64,000 nucleotides of DNA. It comes from Celeribacter ethanolicus (GTDB taxonomy: Bacteria > Pseudomonadota > Alphaproteobacteria > Rhodobacterales > Rhodobacteraceae). The stretch spans positions 89,274 to 153,273 of the forward strand of contig NZ_LRUC01000004.1 in the NCBI RefSeq assembly GCF_001550095.1, read 5' to 3'. Both the position numbers and the translations under genes were made by a program. The stretch's first letter is position 1. Each line of letters opens with the position of its first letter. Below are positions 1 to 7,736 of this stretch, piece by piece. Under the pieces are notes generated by a model. The model saw only the letters and a list, made by a program, of their open reading frames with translations, was not told the origin of the DNA and did not search any database.

Positions 1-628
1 CGTTGAAGCGCGGAATTTGCGCCAGGTCGACCGGATAGGGTGTCTCGATATGATCGAGCACCTCCTGCATGCCCTCGTTGAATTTCTCGGTGAAGAAAAT
101 CTTGTCGTAAGTGCCGCCGTTCACAATGAACGTGGACACATGCCCCGCCATCGCGGACCAGTGAATGTCCGGGTCCATCGGGCGGCGAAAACGGATGGTG
201 TCGCGCACGAACAAAAGGAATCGGCGGAAGCTGGCGATCTGGTCGAACTCCTGCTTGCCGTCCTCGCCGCCGACCTCGATACCGTATTTCTGGATGAGCT
301 GTGGCACGAGCTTGCCGCGATAGCGGCTGCCGTTGCGCTGAATGCCACAGATCTTGTCGAAAAACGATGACAAAACCCGGGTGTAGGGATTGCGCACACA
401 GGTGAAGGCATAGGATTTATGCGCCAGGACATTGGCTTCGATCGGCGCCTGGCTTTCTTCTTGCGACCATTTGTGCAGGCGATCCTTGCTGTCGTGAATG
501 TCACCGTCGAAGAACTCGCCGTGGTCGGAATAGAACATGATCTGACCGATGGTCGAACAGGCACATTTCGGGACAACGCGGTATACCACGCTCTCGCTTT
601 CGGTCATCCAGGTTCCGGGAAAGCCCAT
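1..628 (-). CDS. Sulfotransferase family protein (partial, 3' end beyond the window)
   Basis: The first 209 codons of a cytoplasmic sulfotransferase, read on the minus strand from an ATG at 628 with GGAG about 11 bases upstream; the frame is open to the window edge. Near the N-terminus, residues 18-31 include VVPKCACSTIGQ, the PAPS 5'-phosphosulfate loop form typical of the Sulfotransfer_2 (carbohydrate sulfotransferase) family. Residues 75-90 (FTCVRNPYTRVLSSFF) give the 3'-phosphate site with Arg79 and Ser87. The family moves sulfate from PAPS to sugar hydroxyls. It is divergent, over 134 bases, from a GT14-like glycosyltransferase, so a role in modifying a surface glycan is likely. The acceptor cannot be read from the sequence. 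Confidence 0.85.
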   Translation of the reverse strand, partial: MGFPGTWMTESESVVYRVVPKCACSTIGQIMFYSDHGEFFDGDIHDSKDRLHKWSQEESQAPIEANVLAHKSYAFTCVRNPYTRVLSSFFDKICGIQRNGSRYRGKLVPQLIQKYGIEVGGEDGKQEFDQIASFRRFLLFVRDTIRFRRPMDPDIHWSAMAGHVSTFIVNGGTYDKIFFTEKFNEGMQEVLDHIETPYPVDLAQIPRFN

Positions 629-762
629 ATTTACCACAACTCCGTTTATGTCGCGACACCCGCGCGCCTTTTCGCTTTAAAAGCAAATTCGCCTTGATTA
701 TTCAATGATTGGTTACGCTTGTATGTGAACAATGCGTTAGAAATGAGGTTACGGTTTCCAAT

Positions 763-2340
763 ATGGCACGAATTGCCTTCATCTTGCTGTGCCATAAGGA
801 CCCGGAAGCGATCATAGATCAAGCCCGGCGTCTGACCCGTGCGGGCGACTACATCGCCATCCATTTCGACGCGCGCGGCGGCAAGGAAGCGTTCGAGGCG
901 ATCCGGGAAGGGCTCAAGGACAATCCCAACGTCGCCTATGCCACCAAGCGGATCAAATGCGGCTGGGGGGAATGGAGCCTTGTCGAAGCCACGCTTTACG
1001 CGATTGAGGCGGCGGAGGCGGCCTTTCCGCGCGCCACGCATTTCTACATGCTCTCGGGCGATTGTATGGCGATCAAGACCGCCGAATATATCCACGATTA
1101 CCTCGACCGCGAGGATGTGGATGTCATCGAAAGCTTCGACTTTTTCGAGAGCGACTGGATCAAGACCGGGATCAAGGAAGAGCGGCTGATCTATCGCCAC
1201 TGGTTCAATGAGCGCACGCATAAGTGGCTGTTTTATCAAAGCTTCTGGATGCAGCGGCGGCTTGGCCTGCAACGCGAGATCCCCGAGGATCTGCAAATCA
1301 TGATCGGCTCGCAATGGTGGTGCCTGCGCCGCCGCACGATCGAATGGATTCTCGATTTCACCCGGAGCCGCAAGGATGTGATGAAATTCTTCCGCACCAC
1401 ATGGATTCCCGACGAGACATTCTTTCAGACCCTCGTGCGCCATCTCGTGCCGGAAAACGAGATCAAGACGCGAACGCTCACCTTTCTGATGTTCACCGAT
1501 TACGGCATGCCCGTGGTGTTCTATAACGACCACTACGACCTTCTCCTGTCGCAGGATTATCTGTTCGCTCGGAAAATCTCTCCCGAAGCCAAGGAGTTGA
1601 AAAAACGCTTGGGCGATCTGTTCGCTGCCACCGGGGTCGAGTTCCAGATTTCCAACGAAGGGCGGTCGCTGTTCAACTTCCTCACCGGGCGCGGACGGGA
1701 CGGGCGGCGGTTCGCGCAACGCTTCTGGGAGACCGAAAGCACACTGGGCCGGGACCGCGAGCTTTTGATGATCGTCTGCAAGAAATGGCACGTCGCCAAG
1801 CGACTGGTCTCACGGATCAAGGATCACTCCGACATTCCCTGTCTCGAATATCTGTTCAACGAGGAAAACACCAACCTGCCCGATCTCGGAGGCATCGAGA
1901 AAAGCCTCGAGAAACGCACCCGGCACCGGCGGGCCTGGGTGCGGATGCTGTTCGACTATTTCGACGCCGACAAGATGGTGGTCTGTCTCGACCCGCAGGG
2001 CATCGAACTGATCCGCGATTTCAATGCCGACCGCTCCGGCACGCGGGTGCTTGAGATCGACTGCGAGTTCACCGACGACTATCTGGCGGGTCACGCCAAA
2101 CGCACCGGGCTTGCGGGGGAACAGACGCCCGAAGAGGCGCTCCAGCGCCTGTTGCCGACGATCCGCGCCGACATCAATCACGAGAGCGACCGCATCCGCG
2201 ACGCCGAATTCGACCATTACGAGCGCATCTCGCAATCCAGCACCCCGGAGGAAAATGCGCGCCCCCTTGCCCGCTTCCTCGGCATTCCCGAAGAAACCGC
2301 GCGCGAGATCGTCTCGATGCACTACCTGTTTTCCGACTGA
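763..2340 (+). CDS. GT14-like (core-2/I-branching type) glycosyltransferase with C-terminal extension
   Basis: A 525-residue protein whose first 270 residues match the Branch/GT14 family (beta-1,6-GlcNAc and xylosyl transferases). Landmarks are FILLCHKDP near the start, YMLSGD at 95-100, GSQWWCL at 182-188 and PDETFFQTL near 220, in the family order. No signal peptide or membrane segment is visible, so it acts in the cytoplasm on a nucleotide sugar. The last 250 residues have no motif I recognise; from memory this extension recurs in Rhodobacteraceae (a DUF5928-like region), which needs a profile search. The ATG at 763 is preferred over an upstream TTG at 709 because the family-like N-terminus begins there. 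It is divergent from a sulfotransferase, so the pair may build and sulfate the same glycan. Confidence 0.8.
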   Translation: MARIAFILLCHKDPEAIIDQARRLTRAGDYIAIHFDARGGKEAFEAIREGLKDNPNVAYATKRIKCGWGEWSLVEATLYAIEAAEAAFPRATHFYMLSGDCMAIKTAEYIHDYLDREDVDVIESFDFFESDWIKTGIKEERLIYRHWFNERTHKWLFYQSFWMQRRLGLQREIPEDLQIMIGSQWWCLRRRTIEWILDFTRSRKDVMKFFRTTWIPDETFFQTLVRHLVPENEIKTRTLTFLMFTDYGMPVVFYNDHYDLLLSQDYLFARKISPEAKELKKRLGDLFAATGVEFQISNEGRSLFNFLTGRGRDGRRFAQRFWETESTLGRDRELLMIVCKKWHVAKRLVSRIKDHSDIPCLEYLFNEENTNLPDLGGIEKSLEKRTRHRRAWVRMLFDYFDADKMVVCLDPQGIELIRDFNADRSGTRVLEIDCEFTDDYLAGHAKRTGLAGEQTPEEALQRLLPTIRADINHESDRIRDAEFDHYERISQSSTPEENARPLARFLGIPEETAREIVSMHYLFSD

Positions 2341-2344
2341 GCCT

Positions 2345-2410
2345 TTTTCGTTTAATCTGAAACGGATTGAACGAAAACGTCACCACATCGCTTTGCGATT
2401 GCGACGTTTT
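2345..2410 (+). terminator. Overlapping hairpins ending the glycosyltransferase transcript
   Basis: Two inverted repeats follow the stop codon. The first (2345-2357 with 2365-2377) is 13 bp with one G-U pair. The second has perfect arms AAAACGTC (2374-2381) and GACGTTTT (2403-2410) with an inner ATCGC/GCGAT stem, and ends in a T run. They share the AAAA at 2374-2377, so only one can form fully at a time. The second looks like an intrinsic terminator. Confidence 0.6.
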
Positions 2411-2459
2411 GAAAACCTGAGTACCTCGGATTTCGAGACACGCTGCAAGGGAGGCCACG

Positions 2460-2837
2460 ATGCCCTACACCTATGACGATCAGAATATCTTTGCGAAAAT
2501 CCTGCGTGGCGAGATCCCCGCGAAGCCGGTTTTCGAAAGCGAGCACACACTGGCCTTCCCCGACATTTCGCCGAAGAAAAAGGCCCATGTGCTGGTGATC
2601 CCGAAAGGCCCCTACCGCTGCTACGACCATTTCGTACAGGCGGCCTCCGATGCCGAACAGCTCGATTTCTTTCGCTCCGTGGCCAAGGTGGCCGAACGTG
2701 TGGGCGTGGCCGAATCCGCGGGCGGTGACGGGTTTCGCCTGATCACCAACTCCGGCGCGAACTCGCATCAGGAAGTGCCGCATTTCCACGTCCACCTCCT
2801 GGGCGGCGAACCCTGCGGGCCGCTGGTCTGCGACTGA
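2460..2837 (+). CDS. HIT family nucleotide-binding protein
   Basis: A 125-residue histidine-triad protein, a usual length for the Hint/HINT branch. The catalytic motif HFHVHLLGG lies near the C-terminus, and the FPDISPKKKAHVLVIPK strand matches the family core. These enzymes hydrolyse purine nucleotide phosphoramidates or similar adenylylated compounds in the cytosol; the in vivo substrate is usually unknown. It starts with ATG after GGGAGG about 6 bases upstream. It stands alone: hairpins lie before it and a bidirectional terminator after it. Confidence 0.93.
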   Translation: MPYTYDDQNIFAKILRGEIPAKPVFESEHTLAFPDISPKKKAHVLVIPKGPYRCYDHFVQAASDAEQLDFFRSVAKVAERVGVAESAGGDGFRLITNSGANSHQEVPHFHVHLLGGEPCGPLVCD

Positions 2838-2857
2838 GATTTACATCATATCATGAG

Positions 2858-2884
2858 AAAACCCCGCGAAACGCGGGGTTTTTA
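2858..2884. terminator. Bidirectional intrinsic terminator
   Basis: AAAACCCCGCG, a 3-base loop and CGCGGGGTTTTT form an 11-bp GC-rich stem flanked by A and T runs. It sits between the convergent HIT gene and ABC ATPase gene and should serve both strands. Confidence 0.9.
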
Positions 2885-2909
2885 TTGAGTATTTCAACCA
2901 TCGGAAAAC
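2884..2909. repeat. TTGAGTATTT-CCATC-GAAAA element, copy 1
   Basis: ATTGAGTATTT, three bases, CCATCGGAAAA. Two close copies occur at 7709-7734 and 16321-16346. This one directly follows a terminator between convergent genes. It does not look like coding sequence and its function is unknown. Confidence 0.6.
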
Positions 2910-2915
2910 CGGATC

Positions 2916-3848
2916 TCATTTCCCTGAGGTCAGATTGACGAAGACGTCTTCCAGATCGGGCTCCATCGTGCGCACATCGCCAATGGTGATCCCCGCCGCC
3001 TGCACCGCGTCGATGATCGCACCGACCGAGGTCTGACGCCGGGAAAAATCGAAGGACAGCGTGCCATCCCGGCGCCGCTCCATCTTGACGCCTTCGGGCA
3101 GGCCCACGATCTCGGGGGCCGCGCCCTCCGGTTCGATCACAAGCGTCTTGGCATCCATCATCCCCAGCAGGTTTTTCGTCGTGTCGCGCTTGATCAGCTC
3201 GCCATGATTGATGATGGCGATCTCGTCACACATCTCCTGCGCCTCTTCGAGGTAATGCGTGGTCAGGATGATCGTCATGCCGCGCTCTTCGTTAAGCTTG
3301 CGGACATTGGTCCAGAGCATCTGACGCAGCTCGATATCGACCCCTGCGGTGGGTTCGTCGAGCACGAGGATCTGCGGGTTGTGCACCAGCGCCTTGCCAA
3401 GCAAAAGCCGCCGCCGCATCCCGCCCGAAAGCGTCCGGGCATAGGAATCGGCCTTGTCGGTCAACCCGATCAATTCAAGAATCTCATCGGTGCGCCGATC
3501 GCGTTTCGGCACGCCATAAAGCCCGGCCTGCACCTCAAGCGCGCCACGCGGAGTGAAGAACGGATCGAGGTTCAGTTCCTGCGGCATCACCCCGATGGCG
3601 GCGCGCGACTGACGCGGGTTCACATCCTGATCGAAGCCCCAGATCTTCACCCGACCGGAGGTCTTGATCACCAGCCCGGCAAGGATGTTGATCATCGTCG
3701 ACTTGCCCGCACCGTTCGGCCCCAGCAGGCCAAAGATCGAGCCTTGCGGGATGCTCAAATCCACTCCCTTGAGCGCCTCTTTCGGCGCCTGCCCCTTGCC
3801 CCCCGCATAAGTCTTGCGCAGGGCTTCGATCTCGATTGCGTGTCTCAT
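2916..3848 (-). CDS. ABC-2-type exporter ATP-binding protein (YadG-like), orphan
   Basis: A 310-residue ATPase of the drug/polysaccharide exporter (ABC-2) class. It has Walker A GPNGAGKST at 43-51, a Q-loop in VMPQELNLDP, signature LSGGMRRR, Walker B LVLDEPTAGVD and the switch His in ILTTHYLEEA. The C-terminal 70 residues, ending EDVFVNLT, match the extension seen in YadG/NodI-like ATPases. It would energise a membrane exporter, but no ABC-2 permease lies beside it, so the partner must be elsewhere. The start is an ATG at 3848 opposite a zinc-finger gene. The substrate is unknown. Confidence 0.9.
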   Translation of the reverse strand: MRHAIEIEALRKTYAGGKGQAPKEALKGVDLSIPQGSIFGLLGPNGAGKSTMINILAGLVIKTSGRVKIWGFDQDVNPRQSRAAIGVMPQELNLDPFFTPRGALEVQAGLYGVPKRDRRTDEILELIGLTDKADSYARTLSGGMRRRLLLGKALVHNPQILVLDEPTAGVDIELRQMLWTNVRKLNEERGMTIILTTHYLEEAQEMCDEIAIINHGELIKRDTTKNLLGMMDAKTLVIEPEGAAPEIVGLPEGVKMERRRDGTLSFDFSRRQTSVGAIIDAVQAAGITIGDVRTMEPDLEDVFVNLTSGK

Positions 3849-4044
3849 GCATTCCCTTTCCGGGGCCGAGTGCCCGCGGTTTGCCTCTTGTCCGCATCCC
3901 GCGGATGACTATCATGCAGGCCTGATCTAGGCGGTCTCTGGGCACTCGGCAACCGCACGGGCCACACAGCCCCCCTTGCAAAGACCCACACGCTCCGCCA
4001 AAGACTGTGCTGACCGCACGTTCAAAGCAAAAGGAACGACAGAG

Positions 4045-4227
4045 ATGACGATTGAAGCGCCGGAAACCGAAGTGGTCTCCTCCTGGAAAGTGGCCTGCGA
4101 TGGGGGCGAGGGCGCGCTTGGACATCCGCGCGTCTGGCTCGTGATTCCGCATGACACGGGGTTTGTCGAATGCCCCTATTGCGACAAGAAATACATCCAC
4201 GAAAGCGCCCGCCTCAGCGACGCGTGA
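4045..4227 (+). CDS. Zinc-finger (zf-CHCC, NDUFS6-like) protein
   Basis: A 60-residue protein with one Cys in WKVACDGG, a His in GALGHPRVW and a CPYC pair near the C-terminus. This is the C-H-C-C pattern of the zf-CHCC family, whose mitochondrial member NDUFS6 is a complex I subunit. The alphaproteobacterial homologs are therefore likely zinc proteins tied to respiratory complex I, though here no nuo gene is nearby. The ATG at 4045 is chosen because AAGGA lies 9 to 10 bases upstream and the conserved region starts there. It is followed by a globin-like gene 76 bases on. Confidence 0.82.
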   Translation: MTIEAPETEVVSSWKVACDGGEGALGHPRVWLVIPHDTGFVECPYCDKKYIHESARLSDA

Positions 4228-4303
4228 GCGATTTTTCCGGAATGTTCTCTTTTCATTAAGGCTTGGCCTGTAACGTCTTTCCAACAGACTTGGGAGACGC
4301 ATC

Positions 4304-4726
4304 ATGCCTTCGGCCCGTCAAATCGCGCTCGTGCGCAACAATTTCCGGGCGCTTTCACCGAAGCGACCGGATATTTTTATCCCTGTCTACGACCGGCAAG
4401 TCGGGGAAGATCCCAAGGCCGCAGCGCAATATGACGGCAGCCTGTGCCAACGTGCACGCGTGCTGGACGGGCTGATCGAACTCGCACTTCTCTCGGCCGA
4501 TCATCCCACCGCCCTGTTTGCGACATTGCACAAGATGGGGCAGGACTATGCGCATTACGGCTCGTGGCGTGAAAAGCACCCCTTCCTGATCGGGCAAATC
4601 ATCAAGGCCTTTGCCGAAGCGACCGATACGAATTGGACGGACGAATTGGCCGACGCCTGGGAGCAATTCCTCTATTTCATGGCGGAAGGCATGCTCGAAG
4701 GGGTGAATTCCTCCCGCGTGGCCTGA
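4304..4726 (+). CDS. Globin-like protein with altered proximal-ligand region
   Basis: A 140-residue all-helical protein resembling single-domain bacterial globins: IALVRNNFRAL opens helix A, and KHPFLIGQIIKAF plus WEQFLYFMAEGM match the G and H helices. In typical members the proximal heme ligand lies in a G-x-x-H-x-x-Y-G motif. Here the matching stretch is GQDYAHYG (79-86), with Tyr82 at the usual His position and His84 two residues later. It may bind heme differently, or serve as a globin-fold sensor or remnant. The start is supported by GGGAG about 8 bases upstream. It lies upstream of polA with no obvious link. Family assignment is by pattern, not by a search. Confidence 0.6.
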   Translation: MPSARQIALVRNNFRALSPKRPDIFIPVYDRQVGEDPKAAAQYDGSLCQRARVLDGLIELALLSADHPTALFATLHKMGQDYAHYGSWREKHPFLIGQIIKAFAEATDTNWTDELADAWEQFLYFMAEGMLEGVNSSRVA

Positions 4727-4780
4727 GCGGGCAGGCGAAGGACAAAATGGCGCGCAAGCGCTCCGCCCCGGCTTAGGTGC

Positions 4781-4810
4781 TTGCAGCCGGTCCGGGCTTC
4801 CGTGTTATCA
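4781..4810 (+). promoter_or_regulatory. Candidate sigma-70 promoter of polA
   Basis: TTGCAG, an 18-base spacer and TTATCA. Transcription would start near 4817, which favours the polA start at 4846 over earlier codons. The match is moderate. Confidence 0.35.
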
Positions 4811-4845
4811 AGGCGCGAATGAAACCGGGACGGGAAACGCGCAAC

Positions 4846-7650
4846 ATGACATTCGGCAAGGGCAGCCACCTGCATCTGATCGACGGATCGGCCTTTATCT
4901 TTCGGGCCTATCATGCGCTTCCCCCGCTGACGCGCAAATCCGATGGCCTCCCGGTGGGCGCCGTCTCGGGTTTTTGCAACATGCTTTACAAGTATATCGA
5001 GGACGCCAGTGGCAATGACGCACCGACCCATGCGGCGGTGATTTTCGATCATTCCGGCAAGACCTTTCGCAACGATCTCTACCCCGCCTATAAGGCGAAC
5101 CGCCCGCCCGCGCCCGAAGACCTCGTGCCGCAATTCCCGCTGACCCGCGAAGCGACCCGCGCGTTCAACGTCGCCTGCATCGAAATTCAGGGCTTCGAGG
5201 CCGATGACATCATCGGCACGCTGGCGCATCAGGCGCGCGACGCCGGTGGCCGGGTGACGATCATCTCCTCGGACAAGGACCTGATGCAGTTGGTCGGCGA
5301 CGGGGTCGAGATGCTCGACCCGATGAAGAACAAGCGCATCGACCGCGAAGGCGTCGAGGAGAAATTCGGTGTCGGCCCGGAGCGCGTCGTGGACGTTCAG
5401 GCGCTTGCGGGCGATTCGGTCGACAACGTGCCGGGCGCGCCGGGGATCGGGCTCAAGACCGCCGCGCTTCTGATCAACGAATTCGGCGATCTCGACAGCC
5501 TGCTCGCCCGCGCCGAAGAGATCAAACAACCGAAACGCCGCGAAACCCTGATCGAGAAAGCCGAACAGATCCGGATTTCCCGCGAGCTGGTGAAACTCGT
5601 CTGCGACATGGAGCTGGATTTCACCCTCGACACGCTCGAAGTGCAGGAACCGGATGCAGACAAGCTCTTGGAGTTCCTGTCGAAAATGGAATTCCGCACC
5701 ATCGTCAAACGCGTCTCCGACAAGTTCGGCGTCGCGCCGCCTGCAATCCCCGAGGCTCCCTCGACGGCCAGCGCCCCCGACGCCCCCGCGACGCCGGAAT
5801 CGAAACCTTTCGACACCGCGGCCTATGAAAAGGTCTCGACCATGGGCGCGCTCGAACGTTGGATCGACGCGATCTATGCCCGAGGTTATGTCGCCGTCGA
5901 CACGGAAACCACCGGGCTCGACGAAATGGTCGCCGATCTCGTGGGCGTGTCGCTCTGCGTCGAGCCGGGCGTGGCCTGTTACATTCCGGTCGGTCATACG
6001 GTGGGAGAGGACGATTTGTTCGGCGGCTCGAACCTTGTCGACGGGCAGCTCGCCAAGAACATGGTTCTGGACGCGCTCAAACCCGTGCTTGAGGACCCGG
6101 GCATCCTCAAGATCGGTCAGAACACGAAATACGACGCGAAGATTTTCGCGCGCAACGGGATCAAAGTCGCCCCCTGTGACGACACGATGCTGATATCCTA
6201 CGCGCTTCACGCCGGGATCAACGGCCATGGCATGGATACGCTCTCCGAACGCTATCTGAACCACACCCCGATCCCGACGAAAGAGCTTCTGGGCAGCGGA
6301 AAATCGGCGATCACATTCGACAAGGTGGAGATGACAAAGGCCGTCGCCTACGCCGCCGAGGACGCCGACGTCACCCTGCGCCTCTGGCAGATGTTCAAAC
6401 CACAGCTCCACGCCGAACGCGTCACCACGGTCTATGAGACACTGGAACGCCCGCTCTCGCCCGTGCTCGCCAGGATGGAAATGGCGGGCGTACTCGTGGA
6501 CCGCGATGTGCTCTCGCGCATGTCCAACGCCTTCGCCCAGAAAATGGCCGGACTGGAAGACGAGATTCACCAACTCGCGGGCGAAAATTTCAACGTCGGC
6601 TCGCCGAAACAGCTTGGTGAAATTCTTTTCGACAAAATGTCCCTGCCCGGCGGGAAAAAGGGCAAGACCGGCGCCTATGCCACCGGCGCCGACATTCTCG
6701 AAGACCTCGCCGCCGAAGGCCACGAGTTGCCCGCCCGCGTGCTCGACTGGCGCCAGCTTTCCAAGCTGAAATCGACCTACACCGATGCGCTTCAGACCTT
6801 CATCAACGCCGAAACGGGACGCGTTCACACCTCGTACCTGCAAACCGGCGCGGTCACCGGGCGGCTGTCCTCCTCCGACCCGAACCTGCAAAACATCCCG
6901 GTGCGTTCAGAGGAGGGCCGCCGCATCCGCGAGGCCTTCATCGCCCCCAAGGGTCGCAAGCTGATCTCGCTCGACTATAGCCAGATCGAGCTGCGCATCC
7001 TCGCCCATGTCGCGAACATCGACAGCCTGAAACAGGCCTTCCGCGACGGGCTGGACATTCACGCCATGACCGCCTCCGAGATGTTTGGCGTGCCGATCGA
7101 AGGCATGGACCCGATGGTCCGCCGCCAGGCCAAAGCGATCAACTTCGGCGTCATCTACGGCATCTCCGGTTTCGGCCTCGCCCGCAACCTGCGTATCCCG
7201 CGTGCCGAGGCACAGGGCTTTATCGACCGTTATTTCGAACGCTTCCCCGGCATCAAACAGTACATGGACGACACGGTGGAGTTCGCAAAAGATCACAAAT
7301 ACGTCCAGACCCTGTTCGGTCGCAAAATCCACACGCCGGAAATCGGCGCCAAAGGCCCGCAGGCGGGTTTTGCCAAACGTCAGGCGATCAACGCGCCGAT
7401 CCAGGGCTCCGCCGCCGACATCATCCGCCGCGCCATGATCCGCATGCCCGAGGCGATCAAGGACCTGCCCGCCACCATGCTGTTGCAGGTGCATGACGAA
7501 TTGATTTTCGAAGTGGACGAAGATGCCTGCGATGCGGTGATCGAGGTGGTCAAGGACGTGATGGAAAACGCCGCCGCCCCTGCCGTGCATCTCGATGTCC
7601 CGATCGAAGTGGACGCGGGCATCGGCGACACCTGGGCGGAAGCGCACTAG
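4846..7650 (+). CDS. polA: DNA polymerase I
   Basis: A 934-residue enzyme with all three PolA domains. The 5' nuclease domain opens with HLHLIDGSAFIFRAYHALPPL and includes the HhH-like GAPGIGLKTAA. The 3'-5' proofreading domain looks intact: VAVDTETTGL, IGQNTKYDAKIF and AEDADVTL carry the metal-binding acids. The polymerase domain has motif A LDYSQIELRILAH, the O-helix RRQAKAINFGVIYG and motif C LLQVHDELIFEV. It fills Okazaki and repair gaps, removing RNA primers. Earlier in-frame starts exist (TTG 4777, ATG 4819), but a promoter-like sequence overlaps them and the family N-terminus begins just after ATG 4846. It is monocistronic, ending at a strong terminator. Confidence 0.97.
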   Translation: MTFGKGSHLHLIDGSAFIFRAYHALPPLTRKSDGLPVGAVSGFCNMLYKYIEDASGNDAPTHAAVIFDHSGKTFRNDLYPAYKANRPPAPEDLVPQFPLTREATRAFNVACIEIQGFEADDIIGTLAHQARDAGGRVTIISSDKDLMQLVGDGVEMLDPMKNKRIDREGVEEKFGVGPERVVDVQALAGDSVDNVPGAPGIGLKTAALLINEFGDLDSLLARAEEIKQPKRRETLIEKAEQIRISRELVKLVCDMELDFTLDTLEVQEPDADKLLEFLSKMEFRTIVKRVSDKFGVAPPAIPEAPSTASAPDAPATPESKPFDTAAYEKVSTMGALERWIDAIYARGYVAVDTETTGLDEMVADLVGVSLCVEPGVACYIPVGHTVGEDDLFGGSNLVDGQLAKNMVLDALKPVLEDPGILKIGQNTKYDAKIFARNGIKVAPCDDTMLISYALHAGINGHGMDTLSERYLNHTPIPTKELLGSGKSAITFDKVEMTKAVAYAAEDADVTLRLWQMFKPQLHAERVTTVYETLERPLSPVLARMEMAGVLVDRDVLSRMSNAFAQKMAGLEDEIHQLAGENFNVGSPKQLGEILFDKMSLPGGKKGKTGAYATGADILEDLAAEGHELPARVLDWRQLSKLKSTYTDALQTFINAETGRVHTSYLQTGAVTGRLSSSDPNLQNIPVRSEEGRRIREAFIAPKGRKLISLDYSQIELRILAHVANIDSLKQAFRDGLDIHAMTASEMFGVPIEGMDPMVRRQAKAINFGVIYGISGFGLARNLRIPRAEAQGFIDRYFERFPGIKQYMDDTVEFAKDHKYVQTLFGRKIHTPEIGAKGPQAGFAKRQAINAPIQGSAADIIRRAMIRMPEAIKDLPATMLLQVHDELIFEVDEDACDAVIEVVKDVMENAAAPAVHLDVPIEVDAGIGDTWAEAH

Positions 7651-7668
7651 ACGTTTCCTTTGCTGTCC

Positions 7669-7719
7669 AAATACTCAAAACGGCGCGCAGGTGGAAACCC
7701 GCGCGCCGTTTGAGTATTT
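7669..7719. terminator. Long bidirectional terminator between polA and the kinase gene
   Basis: A near-perfect 19-bp inverted repeat, AAATACTCAA(A)ACGGCGCGC against GCGCGCCGTTTGAGTATTT, with one bulged A and a 12-base loop. It lies between convergent genes. Its right arm contributes the first half of the repeat element copy at 7709. Confidence 0.85.
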
Positions 7720-7734
7720 AGACCATCCGAAAAG
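7709..7734. repeat. TTGAGTATTT-CCATC-GAAAA element, copy 2
   Basis: TTTGAGTATTT, three bases, CCATCCGAAAA. It overlaps the right arm of the polA terminator and ends three bases before the kinase stop codon. It matches copies at 2884 and 16321. Confidence 0.6.
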
Positions 7735-7736
7735 CC

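Noticed and set aside
4672..6891. 739-codon open frame on the minus strand over polA
   Set aside because: It lies antisense to a complete polA with all motifs; the long frame reflects high third-position GC and shows no domain pattern.
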